Shown here: piece by piece, positions 9,244 to 17,998 of the stretch | Layout: every line of letters starts with the position of its first letter | Position numbering within the stretch: the first letter of the stretch is position 1 | Origin: Acinetobacter beijerinckii CIP 110307 | Lineage (GTDB): Bacteria; Pseudomonadota; Gammaproteobacteria; Pseudomonadales; Moraxellaceae | DNA length: 64,000 nucleotides | Reading direction: 5' to 3' | Assembly (NCBI RefSeq): GCF_000369005.1 | Contig: NZ_KB849765.1 | Location: 773,881-837,880, forward strand | Notes under the pieces: generated by a model | The model's input: only the letters and a program-made list of their open reading frames with translations | The model's database searches: none | What the model was told of the DNA's origin: nothing | Made by a program: the position numbers and the translations under genes

Positions 9244-9275
9244 AGAGCATTCTTTGAGTCATCAAGCGATGCTCT
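9244..9275 (+). terminator. Weak hairpin after the desaturase gene
   Basis: AGAGCAT (9244-9250) pairs with ATGCTCT (9269-9275) around an 18-nt loop, with only a short T-run after it. It could end the desaturase operon before rph. Confidence 0.4.
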
Positions 9276-9360
9276 TTACCAACAAGTAAAAGGGAAAGTA
9301 CGAGTAATTGAGATATACTATGGTGCAATTATATTTGTGCCATCGTTTTAAGGAATCATT

Positions 9361-10077
9361 ATGCGTATTGACCAAAGAGAATTAGACCAGTTACGTGAAG
9401 TAAAAATCACCCGTAACTATACCCGTTACGCAGAAGGTTCAGTTCTGGTTGAGTTTGGTCATACCAAAGTATTGTGTACGGCAAGTATTGATAATTCGGT
9501 TCCACGGTTTTTAAAAGGAAAAGGACAGGGCTGGGTCACTGCCGAATATGGCATGTTACCGCGCTCAACCCATACCCGTAGTGACCGTGAAGCGGCGCGT
9601 GGTAAACAGTCAGGTCGGACACAGGAAATCCAACGTTTGATTGGTCGTAGCTTACGTGCCATGGTGGATTTGAAAAAACTGGGTGAGAACACGATTACGA
9701 TTGACTGTGATGTGATTCAAGCTGATGGCGGTACGCGTACTGCTGCGATTACTGGTGCAGCGGTGGCTTTAGTCGATGCAATGAATGTGTTGCTGAGCAA
9801 TAAAAAAATTAAACAAGACCCTTTAAAAGGTCTCGTGGCAGCCATCTCAGTCGGGATGTACCAAGATGAAGTGCTCCTCGATTTATGCTACGAAGAAGAT
9901 TCAAATTGCCAAACGGATTTGAATGTGGTGATGACACAAGCGGGCGAATTTATTGAAATTCAAGGAACGGCAGAAGAGAAACCGTTTACTCGTCAACAGT
10001 CTAATGCCATGTTAGAGCTTGCAGAAAAAGGAATCGCTGAATTGATTCAGAAACAACAGCAGGCACTCGGTTGGTAA
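9361..10077 (+). CDS. rph: Ribonuclease PH
   Basis: A 238-aa phosphorolytic 3'-5' exoribonuclease that trims tRNA 3' ends. The family core is intact: the N-terminal [15 protein letters not shown], the basic loop [28 protein letters not shown] near residues 75-105, and the phosphate/active-site segment [21 protein letters not shown] near 115-135. The length equals that of E. coli full-length RNase PH. Its own promoter probably lies in the 124 bases upstream, and a strong terminator follows. Confidence 0.97.
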   Translation: MRIDQRELDQLREVKITRNYTRYAEGSVLVEFGHTKVLCTASIDNSVPRFLKGKGQGWVTAEYGMLPRSTHTRSDREAARGKQSGRTQEIQRLIGRSLRAMVDLKKLGENTITIDCDVIQADGGTRTAAITGAAVALVDAMNVLLSNKKIKQDPLKGLVAAISVGMYQDEVLLDLCYEEDSNCQTDLNVVMTQAGEFIEIQGTAEEKPFTRQQSNAMLELAEKGIAELIQKQQQALGW

Positions 10078-10095
10078 TCTCCAGTTGATAGTGCG

Positions 10096-10128
10096 GGCGG
10101 TCTGGTATGTTTAGACCGCCTTTTTTTT
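10096..10128 (+). terminator. Rho-independent terminator of rph
   Basis: The GC-rich stem GGCGGTCT/AGACCGCC (10096-10103 and 10113-10120) is followed by eight T residues. Confidence 0.95.
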
Positions 10129-10225
10129 GTCTTATATTTTCTGTCATCAAATTGCGATCTAATCATCATCGAATTGTCATTTATATTGTATTGACTATCT
10201 GCACGAATATTTAACGGATAGTAAA

Positions 10226-10366
10226 ATGCGCAATTTCCTTTTAATACTGCTTTGTAGTAGCTGCTTATTGTTAAGTGCCTGTAACGACAGTGATGGCGAT
10301 AATAATAATTCTACGCCAACACCAAAACCGCCTACATCAAACTGTAAAATTCATTGTGCGCCATAA
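10226..10366 (+). CDS. Small lipoprotein (46 aa) upstream of phospholipase C
   Basis: A 46-residue ORF starting MRNFLLILLCSSCLLLSACN. The hydrophobic stretch and the lipobox LSAC (Cys19) predict a lipoprotein signal peptide. That leaves a mature peptide of about 28 residues, rich in Asp, Asn, Pro and Thr, with two further Cys. It ends 25 bases before the plc start on the same strand, so co-transcription is likely. I do not recognise a family. Possible roles include a lysis-type lipoprotein or an accessory to phospholipase export, but neither is shown by sequence. Confidence 0.7.
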   Translation: MRNFLLILLCSSCLLLSACNDSDGDNNNSTPTPKPPTSNCKIHCAP

Positions 10367-10391
10367 ACTACAATAATAAGGAAATTAAAAA

Positions 10392-12572
10392 ATGAATCGT
10401 CGCGACTTTTTATTAAATTCAACCAAAGCCCTGTTTGGTACTGCTGCACTCACTAGCTTTCCGATGAGCATTCAAAAAGCACTTGCGATTGACGCCAAAG
10501 TTGAGACGGGCACCATTAAAGACGTAAAACATGTGGTGATTTTGACCCAAGAAAATCGTTCTTTTGATAATTATTTTGGCACTTTAAAAGGTGTAAGAGG
10601 GTTTGGAGATCGATTCACCATTCCATTAACTCAAGGACGCAAAGTTTGGGAACAATATGATGCCAATAAAAATAAAGTTTATCCTTATCATTTAGACAGT
10701 AAACGCGGCAATGCGCAGCGAGTCAGTGGTACGCCACATTCTTGGACAGATGGTCAGTATGCTTGGGATCATGGTCGCATGGGCAATTGGGTGCAATATA
10801 AGCAGCCGCAATCCATGGGATATTACAAACAACAAGAAGTTGAATATCAATTTGCTTTGGCGAATGCATTTACAATTTGCGATGCCTATCACTGTGCAAT
10901 GCATACTGGAACCAACTCAAATCGTATGTTTATTTGGACAGGAACCAATGGTCCAACTGCTGCTAATGTTGCCAGTGTCGTCAATGATTTAGATGCGATT
11001 GGACCATCAACGACAGGATACGACTGGACCACGTATCCAGAGCGTTTACAACAGGCCGGTGTGAGTTGGAAAGTTTATCAAAATATGCCTGATAATTTTA
11101 CCGATAATCCGTTGGCAGGCTTTAAGCAATATCGCCGTGCCAATGAGCTTTCGGGAAAACCTGTAAATCATGATAGCGACTGTCCAGCTTATGATCCAGC
11201 GATTGATGCGACGCAACCGCTATATAAAGGAATTGCCAATACTATGCCTGATGGCGGTTTTTTGGGGACATTTAAAGAGGATATTGGGAAAGGGCAGTTA
11301 CCCCAAGTCAGTTGGTTGGTTGCACCTGCAACGTACAGTGAGCATCCTGGGCCTTCAAGTCCCGTGCAAGGTGCGTGGTATATTCAAGAGGTTTTAAATG
11401 CTTTAACTGAACGACCAGAACTTTGGAGTCAGACGGTTTTCATCATTAATTTTGATGAAAATGATGGTTATTTTGATCATATCCCATCGCCAAGTGCGCC
11501 TTCGATTGATGTGTCTGGTGAAGTATGTGGGAAATCAACACTCACTACAGAACAGATGTCTTATGAGTATGCGACGCATGCCAAAGCATCAGCAGGTCAA
11601 CCAAATTTTACTGATCCAAAAATCAGTAATGGTGTTGGGGTTTATGGACCAGGTATTCGCGTACCAATGTATATCATTTCCCCTTGGAGTCGGGGCGGTT
11701 GGGTCAACTCACAGACCTTTGATCATTCTTCGGTGATTCGTTTCCTTGAACAGTGCTTTGGCGTACAAGAACCGAATATCAGTCCATATCGTCGAGCAGT
11801 ATGTGGCGATTTAACCTCAGCATTTAATTTCAAAACCCCAAATCTTTTACCTTTACCTAATCTGTCAGGTCAAAGCACCAAAGCCGAAGCGGATGCAATT
11901 CGTAAAGCACAAGAAGGCATGCCACAAGTCAGCCGTCCCCTCAATCAAGCCTATCCAGCTCAGGAAACAGGTATTCGACCATCTCGTGCATTGCCTTATA
12001 TTTTGCATACCAGTGCGAAAGTAGATAGTGCGAGCAAAACTGTGAAATTGATGTTCTCAAATACTGGCAGTCACGCGGCGGTTTTTCATGTTTATGACAA
12101 ATTAAATTTAGATGCTATTCCGCGTCGCTATATGGTTGAAGCAGGGAAACAACTGGATGATGTGTGGCAAACAAAAGAGAATCGATATGATTTATGGGTT
12201 TTGGGTCCGAATGGTTTCCATCGAGCTTTTAAAGGTCATTTGGCTAAAATCGCTCAACGAGAAGCACTGCCAGAAATTCGAGTGTGTATGGAGGAGTGTG
12301 ACCCAAAAATGTTTTTAAAAGTTCGACATGATGGTAAGCAAGCGGTGAAATTGATTGTGAAAGCAAATGCCTATCTGCCTAATAAAACGTGGGTGATTGA
12401 AACTGCTACGACTGAAAAAGAACTGAGTTGGGATATGTCTGAATTTGGGGGATGGTACGATTTCACGGTGACGATAGAAAATGAACCAAGTTTTAGTCGT
12501 CGTTTTGCAGGTCGTATCGAGACCAACGAGGATTCGATTTCTGATCCTTATATGGGCTTTATTGGATCATAA
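10392..12572 (+). CDS. plc: Phosphocholine-specific phospholipase C, Tat-exported
   Basis: A 726-aa secreted phospholipase C that splits phosphatidylcholine-type lipids. The N-terminus MNRRDFLLNSTKALFG is a twin-arginine signal. The phosphoesterase domain (about residues 45-480) has the metal/active-site motif TQENRSFDNYFGTLKG near 53-68, the segment CDAYHCAMHTGTNSNRM near 163, NFDENDGYFDH near 355, and DHSSVIRFLE near 450. Two C-terminal DUF756-type beta domains follow (about 545-720). This matches the acinetobacterial/pseudomonad non-haemolytic and haemolytic Plc family; which subtype it is cannot be told here. It is ended by a strong hairpin. Confidence 0.93.
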   Translation: MNRRDFLLNSTKALFGTAALTSFPMSIQKALAIDAKVETGTIKDVKHVVILTQENRSFDNYFGTLKGVRGFGDRFTIPLTQGRKVWEQYDANKNKVYPYHLDSKRGNAQRVSGTPHSWTDGQYAWDHGRMGNWVQYKQPQSMGYYKQQEVEYQFALANAFTICDAYHCAMHTGTNSNRMFIWTGTNGPTAANVASVVNDLDAIGPSTTGYDWTTYPERLQQAGVSWKVYQNMPDNFTDNPLAGFKQYRRANELSGKPVNHDSDCPAYDPAIDATQPLYKGIANTMPDGGFLGTFKEDIGKGQLPQVSWLVAPATYSEHPGPSSPVQGAWYIQEVLNALTERPELWSQTVFIINFDENDGYFDHIPSPSAPSIDVSGEVCGKSTLTTEQMSYEYATHAKASAGQPNFTDPKISNGVGVYGPGIRVPMYIISPWSRGGWVNSQTFDHSSVIRFLEQCFGVQEPNISPYRRAVCGDLTSAFNFKTPNLLPLPNLSGQSTKAEADAIRKAQEGMPQVSRPLNQAYPAQETGIRPSRALPYILHTSAKVDSASKTVKLMFSNTGSHAAVFHVYDKLNLDAIPRRYMVEAGKQLDDVWQTKENRYDLWVLGPNGFHRAFKGHLAKIAQREALPEIRVCMEECDPKMFLKVRHDGKQAVKLIVKANAYLPNKTWVIETATTEKELSWDMSEFGGWYDFTVTIENEPSFSRRFAGRIETNEDSISDPYMGFIGS

Positions 12573-12581
12573 GTGACTTTT

Positions 12582-12815
12582 CTATAAGCGAAAAAGCAGT
12601 CTAAATTTAATTTTAGACAGCTTTTTCATTTTCAAATCAGCGAAAAAAAACCAATAAACGCTTAGAGCAATAATCACGGTCCATGTAATAAAGCCAGCGA
12701 TAAAATATCCAGTGCCACGAATCAAACTCTCGATAATGACTTCAAAAATGATGTGTAGAGAAAAGAGAAAGATTTGAAAAAATCAAAGAAAACACGGCTT
12801 CAAAATCGATTCCAT
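12582..12815 (-). pseudogene. Small membrane protein gene interrupted by an in-frame TGA
   Basis: Read on the minus strand from ATG at 12815, the frame gives MESILKPCFL, then TGA (12783-12785), then an open run of 66 codons. That run is strongly membrane-like (FFQIFLFSLHIIFEVIIESL, then GYFIAGFITWTVIIALSVYWFFF) and basic at its end. A Trp codon (TGG) at the stop would restore a 77-aa two-helix membrane protein. The last 15 codons overlap the plc terminator, so the original C-terminus may already be lost. Alternatives are a short protein starting at a non-ATG codon after the stop, or chance. Confidence 0.45.
12591..12626 (+). terminator. Terminator of plc
   Basis: AAAAAGC-A-GTCTAAA pairs with TTTAGAC-A-GCTTTTT around a 6-nt loop, giving a 14-bp stem with one A-A mismatch and flanking A and T runs. 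From here to 13001 the plus strand has no gene. Confidence 0.85.
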
Positions 12816-13001
12816 TTTTTATTCTTTAAGATCTGTTCTTGGTCAAGCTATCTCTACGCAGCAAAAAAATAAACATGACAAATCAATATTTGTATCTACA
12901 GAGACGCATTACAAATTTTCAAACTGTAACAATGCCCGCTTATTCAGCTCATTTTAGTTTGATACAGTGGCGAAAATCGAAAATAACAAGGAGGGGAAAT
13001 T

Positions 13002-14053
<1,052 letters not shown>

Positions 14054-14108
14054 TTAGCACCCTCAACATAAAAAATAAGTATTCCATCTCGATTATTCCT
14101 GATAAAGC

Positions 14109-14735
14109 ATGTCAAAATGGAACGATATAAATATTAAATTGCCGATTCGAGTCTTCATGCCACAGTCTAGATTTACTCAGGTCCAAGATGGGAAATTGTT
14201 GGGTGCGACGCAAATTGCTTCACCAAATTTTAACGCACGTCCTAACAATACTGATATTCAACTTATTGTAATTCATAACATTAGTTTGCCTCCTTCTCAG
14301 TTTGGTGGCGGCTATATTCAGCAATTTTTTCAAAATAAACTAGATTGGTCTATACACCCCTATTTTCAAACCATTGAAGGGATGCAAGTCTCCGCCCATC
14401 TTTTAATTTTACGTACGGGAGAGGTGATTCAATTTGTAAATTTCAATGACCGATCGTGGCATGCAGGACGTTCAAGTTATTTGGCGCAAAAAGAATGTAA
14501 TGATTATTCGATTGGAATTGAGCTAGAAGGTAGTGATGATCTTCCTTTCGAGATTGAACAATACCAAGCATTGGTTGAAGTGGTTGTAACCTTACGTCAA
14601 AGCTATGAAAAAATTCAAAATCATATTGCAGGTCACTCGGATATTGCGCCTAAACGTAAAACTGACCCAGGTTTACATTTTGATTGGCAACTATTTCGTC
14701 AAATGCTAGCTAAAAAAACTTCATCGAATTTATGA
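14109..14735 (+). CDS. ampD: 1,6-anhydro-N-acetylmuramyl-L-alanine amidase AmpD
   Basis: A cytoplasmic zinc amidase of peptidoglycan recycling that removes the peptide from anhydro-muropeptides and so damps AmpC-type induction. The amidase_2 fold is visible: IVIHNISLPP (zinc His, near residue 56), SAHLLI, SWHAGRSSY, the glutamate in YSIGIELEGSDD, and the C-terminal GHSDIAPKRKTDPGLHFDW with the zinc His and Asp. From 14109 the protein is 208 aa, longer than the E. coli enzyme (183 aa). A start at 14157 (MPQSRFTQV) would fit family length better. Neither start has a clear ribosome site. Confidence 0.92.
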   Translation: MSKWNDINIKLPIRVFMPQSRFTQVQDGKLLGATQIASPNFNARPNNTDIQLIVIHNISLPPSQFGGGYIQQFFQNKLDWSIHPYFQTIEGMQVSAHLLILRTGEVIQFVNFNDRSWHAGRSSYLAQKECNDYSIGIELEGSDDLPFEIEQYQALVEVVVTLRQSYEKIQNHIAGHSDIAPKRKTDPGLHFDWQLFRQMLAKKTSSNL

Positions 14736-14805
14736 TTTCACAACGAAATCTGGTTTGAGTTTCATTACAATAACGCTTTTTAAAGATAAGCCGTAGGTGA
14801 ATACG

Positions 14806-16350
14806 ATGGCATTGTGGCGATCGACTATTATTGTCAGTGCAATGACGATGTTATCTCGAGTTTTGGGATTAGTACGCGATATCGTGCTATTGAATGTATT
14901 TGGTGCGGGTAAAGATTTCGATACTTTCGTCGTTGCCTTTCGTATCCCTAACTTTTTTCGGCGCTTATTTGCTGAAGGGGCATTTTCTCAAGCTTTTATT
15001 CCTGTTCTAACAGAATATAAGACTAGTCGAACTCATGCTGAAGTTCAGATTTTGATTAGTCGGGTTTTTGGCTGTTTATTAACGGCGATGTCATTACTGA
15101 CCTTTGTGGCGATGGTTGCTGCACCTGCGATTATTTATTTGTATGCACCTGGATTCCACAGCGATCCAGAAAAATTCGATTTAGCGGTAGATCTGTTTCG
15201 GCTCACGATTCCATATTTAATGTTTATGTCCTTAACTGCTTTTTCGAGCAGTATCTTGAATAGTTATGGTTCTTTTGCTTCACCTGCTTTTTCTCCAGTA
15301 CTGCTGAATATTGCAATGATTGCAGGTGCCTGGTGGCTAACGCCGTATATGTCTGAACCTATTATGGCATTAGGTTGGGCTGTAGTTGCAGCAGGTATTT
15401 TACAGTTGGCGATTCAGATTCCAGAGTTATGGAAAAAGAATTTACTGATCCCACCAAAAGTTGATTTTAAACATGAAGGTGTAGATCGCATTTTAAAATT
15501 GATGTTACCTGCATTATTTGGTGTCTCTGTTACGCAAATTAATCTACTGCTGAATACAATTTGGGCATCATTCATGCAAGATGGTTCGGTGTCATGGTTA
15601 TACAGTGCCGAACGTATGACTGAATTACCCTTAGGTCTGATTGGTGTCGCGATTGGAACGGTGATCTTACCTTCGCTCTCTGCGCGTCATGCAGAACAAG
15701 ATAAAGAGAAATTTAAAAGCATGATTGATTGGGCAGCTAAGATTATTATGCTGGTCGGTATTCCTGCAAGTATTGCATTATTTATGTTGTCGACACCGAT
15801 TATTCAGGCCTTGTTCCAACGTGGTGAATTTACCGTGGAAGATACGCGAATGACCGCACTGGCATTGCAATGTATGAGTGCTGGGGTGATTTCATTCATG
15901 CTGATTAAAGTATTTGCACCTGGTTTTTATGCACAACAAGATACTAAAACACCTGTCCGTGTTGGTTTAATGGCTGTCGCTGCGAATGCCATTTTAAATG
16001 TGATCTTTATCGGCTTCTTTAAATTGATCGACTGGCATGCTGAGCATATGGCTTTAGCCTTGGCATCATCAGGTTCAGCTTTGGTGAATGCGGGTATGCT
16101 TTATTTCTATTTACATAAACGTAATATTTACCGTTTTGGCTCGCATTGGAAGAAGCTAGCGTTCCAATACGCGATCGCGAATCTAACCATGATTGCAGCA
16201 CTTTGGTATGGTTTAACTTGGTATCAAGGTGATATCTCGCAGTGGTTACGTATTGCTGAGGTTGCTGGTTTATGTGTGCTTGGTGTCTTAGCGTATGTGA
16301 TTGCTTTATTTGCAACAGGTTTCCGACCTCGACATTTAAAACATTCATGA
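14806..16350 (+). CDS. murJ: Lipid II flippase MurJ
   Basis: An integral inner-membrane protein of about 514 aa with 14 predicted helices that flips lipid II to the periplasmic side for wall synthesis. Family signatures: SAMTMLSRVLGLVRD near the N-terminus, AFRIPNFFRRLFAEGAFSQAFIPVL near residues 45-70, and ERMTELPLGLIGVAIGTVILPSLS near 265-290. I chose ATG 14806 because TAGGTGA sits about five bases ahead of it. The GTG at 14797 lies inside that ribosome site. It follows ampD by about 70 bases, a pairing common in this genus, and ends in a bidirectional terminator. Confidence 0.96.
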   Translation: MALWRSTIIVSAMTMLSRVLGLVRDIVLLNVFGAGKDFDTFVVAFRIPNFFRRLFAEGAFSQAFIPVLTEYKTSRTHAEVQILISRVFGCLLTAMSLLTFVAMVAAPAIIYLYAPGFHSDPEKFDLAVDLFRLTIPYLMFMSLTAFSSSILNSYGSFASPAFSPVLLNIAMIAGAWWLTPYMSEPIMALGWAVVAAGILQLAIQIPELWKKNLLIPPKVDFKHEGVDRILKLMLPALFGVSVTQINLLLNTIWASFMQDGSVSWLYSAERMTELPLGLIGVAIGTVILPSLSARHAEQDKEKFKSMIDWAAKIIMLVGIPASIALFMLSTPIIQALFQRGEFTVEDTRMTALALQCMSAGVISFMLIKVFAPGFYAQQDTKTPVRVGLMAVAANAILNVIFIGFFKLIDWHAEHMALALASSGSALVNAGMLYFYLHKRNIYRFGSHWKKLAFQYAIANLTMIAALWYGLTWYQGDISQWLRIAEVAGLCVLGVLAYVIALFATGFRPRHLKHS

Positions 16351-16356
16351 ATAAAA

Positions 16357-16379
16357 AAACCCTCCGTTTTGGAGGGTTT
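16357..16379. terminator. Bidirectional terminator between murJ and fklB
   Basis: AAACCCTCC (16357-16365) pairs with GGAGGGTTT (16371-16379) around GTTTT. It serves the convergent genes murJ and fklB. Confidence 0.93.
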
Positions 16380-16382
16380 CTA

Positions 16383-17066
16383 CTATTTAACTTCAAGTAA
16401 TTCAATATCGAAAATCAATGTACTATTAGGACCAATTGCATCACCAGCACCGACCTCACCATAAGCGAGTGTTGACGGAATAAAGAAACGACTTTTGCCG
16501 CCTTCTTTCATGGTTTGAACGCCTTCCGTCCAACCTGCGATGACTTGATTGAGCTTAAAGTCAACTGGATGATTACGAGCAATTGAACTATCAAACACAG
16601 TTCCATCTAAAAGACGGCCTTCATAATTGACTTTGACCGTAGACGTCGCTTTAGGTGATTTACCCGTACCTTGTTGTAAAACCTGATACTGCAAACCTGA
16701 CTTCGTGGTTGAAATATCGGATTTTTTTGCATTTTCAGCTAGAAAGCTTTTACCTGCTTGATCATTCTTTTGAGCCAGTTCTTGAAACTCAACCAATTGT
16801 TTTGCTTCTAAACGCTTTTTATATTGGTTTAGTACTTTCGCCATGTCCTCGTCGGTTAAAGAGGGCGCTTTATCATTAACGGCTTCTTGTAAACCTTGTA
16901 TAAATGTTTCGATATTTAAATCTTTGAGTGTTTCAGCACTTCCTTTGCCCATTAAATAACCGTAACTATATCCCAATTGATCTTTTTGTGGACTTTTTAA
17001 GCTAATTGGCGCAGCGTGTGCTGTACCTATGATTGATGCTATTGCTATTAAAGTGAGTTTTTTCAT
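16383..17066 (-). CDS. fklB: FKBP-type peptidyl-prolyl isomerase FklB-like
   Basis: A 227-aa periplasmic prolyl isomerase and chaperone. A signal peptide (MKKLTLIAIASIIGTAHA) precedes an FKBP N-terminal dimerisation domain (about residues 25-110). The C-terminal FKBP domain (about 120-227) shows KVNYEGRLLDGTVFDSS, QVIAGWTEGVQTMKEGGKSRFFIPSTLAYGE and the terminal STLIFDIELLEVK. It is paralogous to the next gene, fkpA, with near-identical FKBP motifs, and lies 50 bases from it with a hairpin between. The pair is the usual left flank of the Acinetobacter capsule locus. Confidence 0.9.
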   Translation of the reverse strand: MKKLTLIAIASIIGTAHAAPISLKSPQKDQLGYSYGYLMGKGSAETLKDLNIETFIQGLQEAVNDKAPSLTDEDMAKVLNQYKKRLEAKQLVEFQELAQKNDQAGKSFLAENAKKSDISTTKSGLQYQVLQQGTGKSPKATSTVKVNYEGRLLDGTVFDSSIARNHPVDFKLNQVIAGWTEGVQTMKEGGKSRFFIPSTLAYGEVGAGDAIGPNSTLIFDIELLEVK

Positions 17067-17087
17067 TATTTCATTTCTTCCAAAATA

Positions 17088-17109
17088 AAGGAGAGCCTAT
17101 GCTCTCCTT
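17088..17109 (-). terminator. Hairpin between fkpA and fklB
   Basis: AAGGAGAGC (17088-17096) and GCTCTCCTT (17101-17109) form a 9-bp stem with a 4-nt loop. A T-rich tract follows in the minus direction. It probably ends fkpA, although read-through into fklB is possible. Confidence 0.75.
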
Positions 17110-17116
17110 ATATCAT

Positions 17117-17824
17117 TTATTTAACCGCGATTAATTCAACATCGAAAATCAATGTACTGTTTGGTGGAATAGATCCTGGTACACCTTGTTCACCATAACC
17201 AAGATTTGATGGAATATATAATACAGCTTTGCCGCCTTCCTTCATTAATTGTAGACCTTCAGTCCAGCCTGGAATTACTTGATTAAGTGGGAACTCGATT
17301 GGTTCACCACGATCATAAGAACTGTCGAATACTTTACCATCGGCAAGTTGACCTTTGTAATGTACTTTGACAACTGAAGTTGAAGTAGGTTGTTTTCCTG
17401 TGCCTTCTTTAATGATTTTATATTGTAAGCCTGAAGCCGTTGTTTTAATGCCTTCTTTTTTGGCATTTTCAGTTAAGAATGTATTGTTTGTGGTTTCAGT
17501 TTTTTTAGTTTCATCAATCTGTTTTTGCTGCAATTCTTTTTGGAACTCCATATACGCAGCTTGTAATTCTTCTTCAGTATACGCAGCAGGTTTTTGGGCA
17601 TGTCCATCACGGAAGCCTGTGATAAATGCATTCGTCTCTAGCTCAGGTGGTGTTTGTTTTGCAACTTCATAGCCTAATGCATAGCTGATTTTTGCAACAG
17701 GTGTTGCATTTTTATCAGCCTTCGCACCAAGTTCAGTGGTTGGATGCTTAGTAGCATAATAAACAGGAACAAGGGCAGCACTCGCTAAAACAGCTGCAAC
17801 AATGACAGGTAAAGCTTTACTCAT
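17117..17824 (-). CDS. fkpA: FKBP-type peptidyl-prolyl cis-trans isomerase FkpA
   Basis: A 235-aa FKBP-family prolyl isomerase. The N-terminal hydrophobic segment ([24 protein letters not shown]) acts as signal or anchor. The dimerisation domain spans about 35-130 with a helical, Lys/Glu-rich linker. The catalytic FKBP domain has [55 protein letters not shown] and [13 protein letters not shown]. It is the conserved boundary gene on the wzc side of Acinetobacter K loci but is not itself needed for capsule synthesis. It is separated from wzc by a strong terminator. Confidence 0.93.
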   Translation of the reverse strand: MSKALPVIVAAVLASAALVPVYYATKHPTTELGAKADKNATPVAKISYALGYEVAKQTPPELETNAFITGFRDGHAQKPAAYTEEELQAAYMEFQKELQQKQIDETKKTETTNNTFLTENAKKEGIKTTASGLQYKIIKEGTGKQPTSTSVVKVHYKGQLADGKVFDSSYDRGEPIEFPLNQVIPGWTEGLQLMKEGGKAVLYIPSNLGYGEQGVPGSIPPNSTLIFDVELIAVK

Positions 17825-17950
17825 GAGACGTCCAAAAGTGAGATTTTGATAAAAAATATGGCAATGATCTTAGCATGTCTAAGCTTAAGCAATGAATAAC
17901 TCATATAAAAAATACGTGTATTTTTTATAGGGATTATGTTTTCAATACAT

Positions 17951-17978
17951 AAAAGCCAGATACTGGGATCTGGCTTTT
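17951..17978. terminator. Terminator downstream of wzc
   Basis: AAAAGCCAGAT (17951-17961) and ATCTGGCTTTT (17968-17978) form an 11-bp stem with a 6-nt loop. It lies at the end of the reverse-strand wza-wzb-wzc operon, just before fkpA. Confidence 0.92.
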
Positions 17979-17998
17979 ATCATACTGATCAATAAAGC

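Noticed and set aside
16383..17824. fklB and fkpA as a recent tandem duplication
   Set aside because: They share the FKBP motifs but differ widely outside them, and the pair is standard in Acinetobacter.
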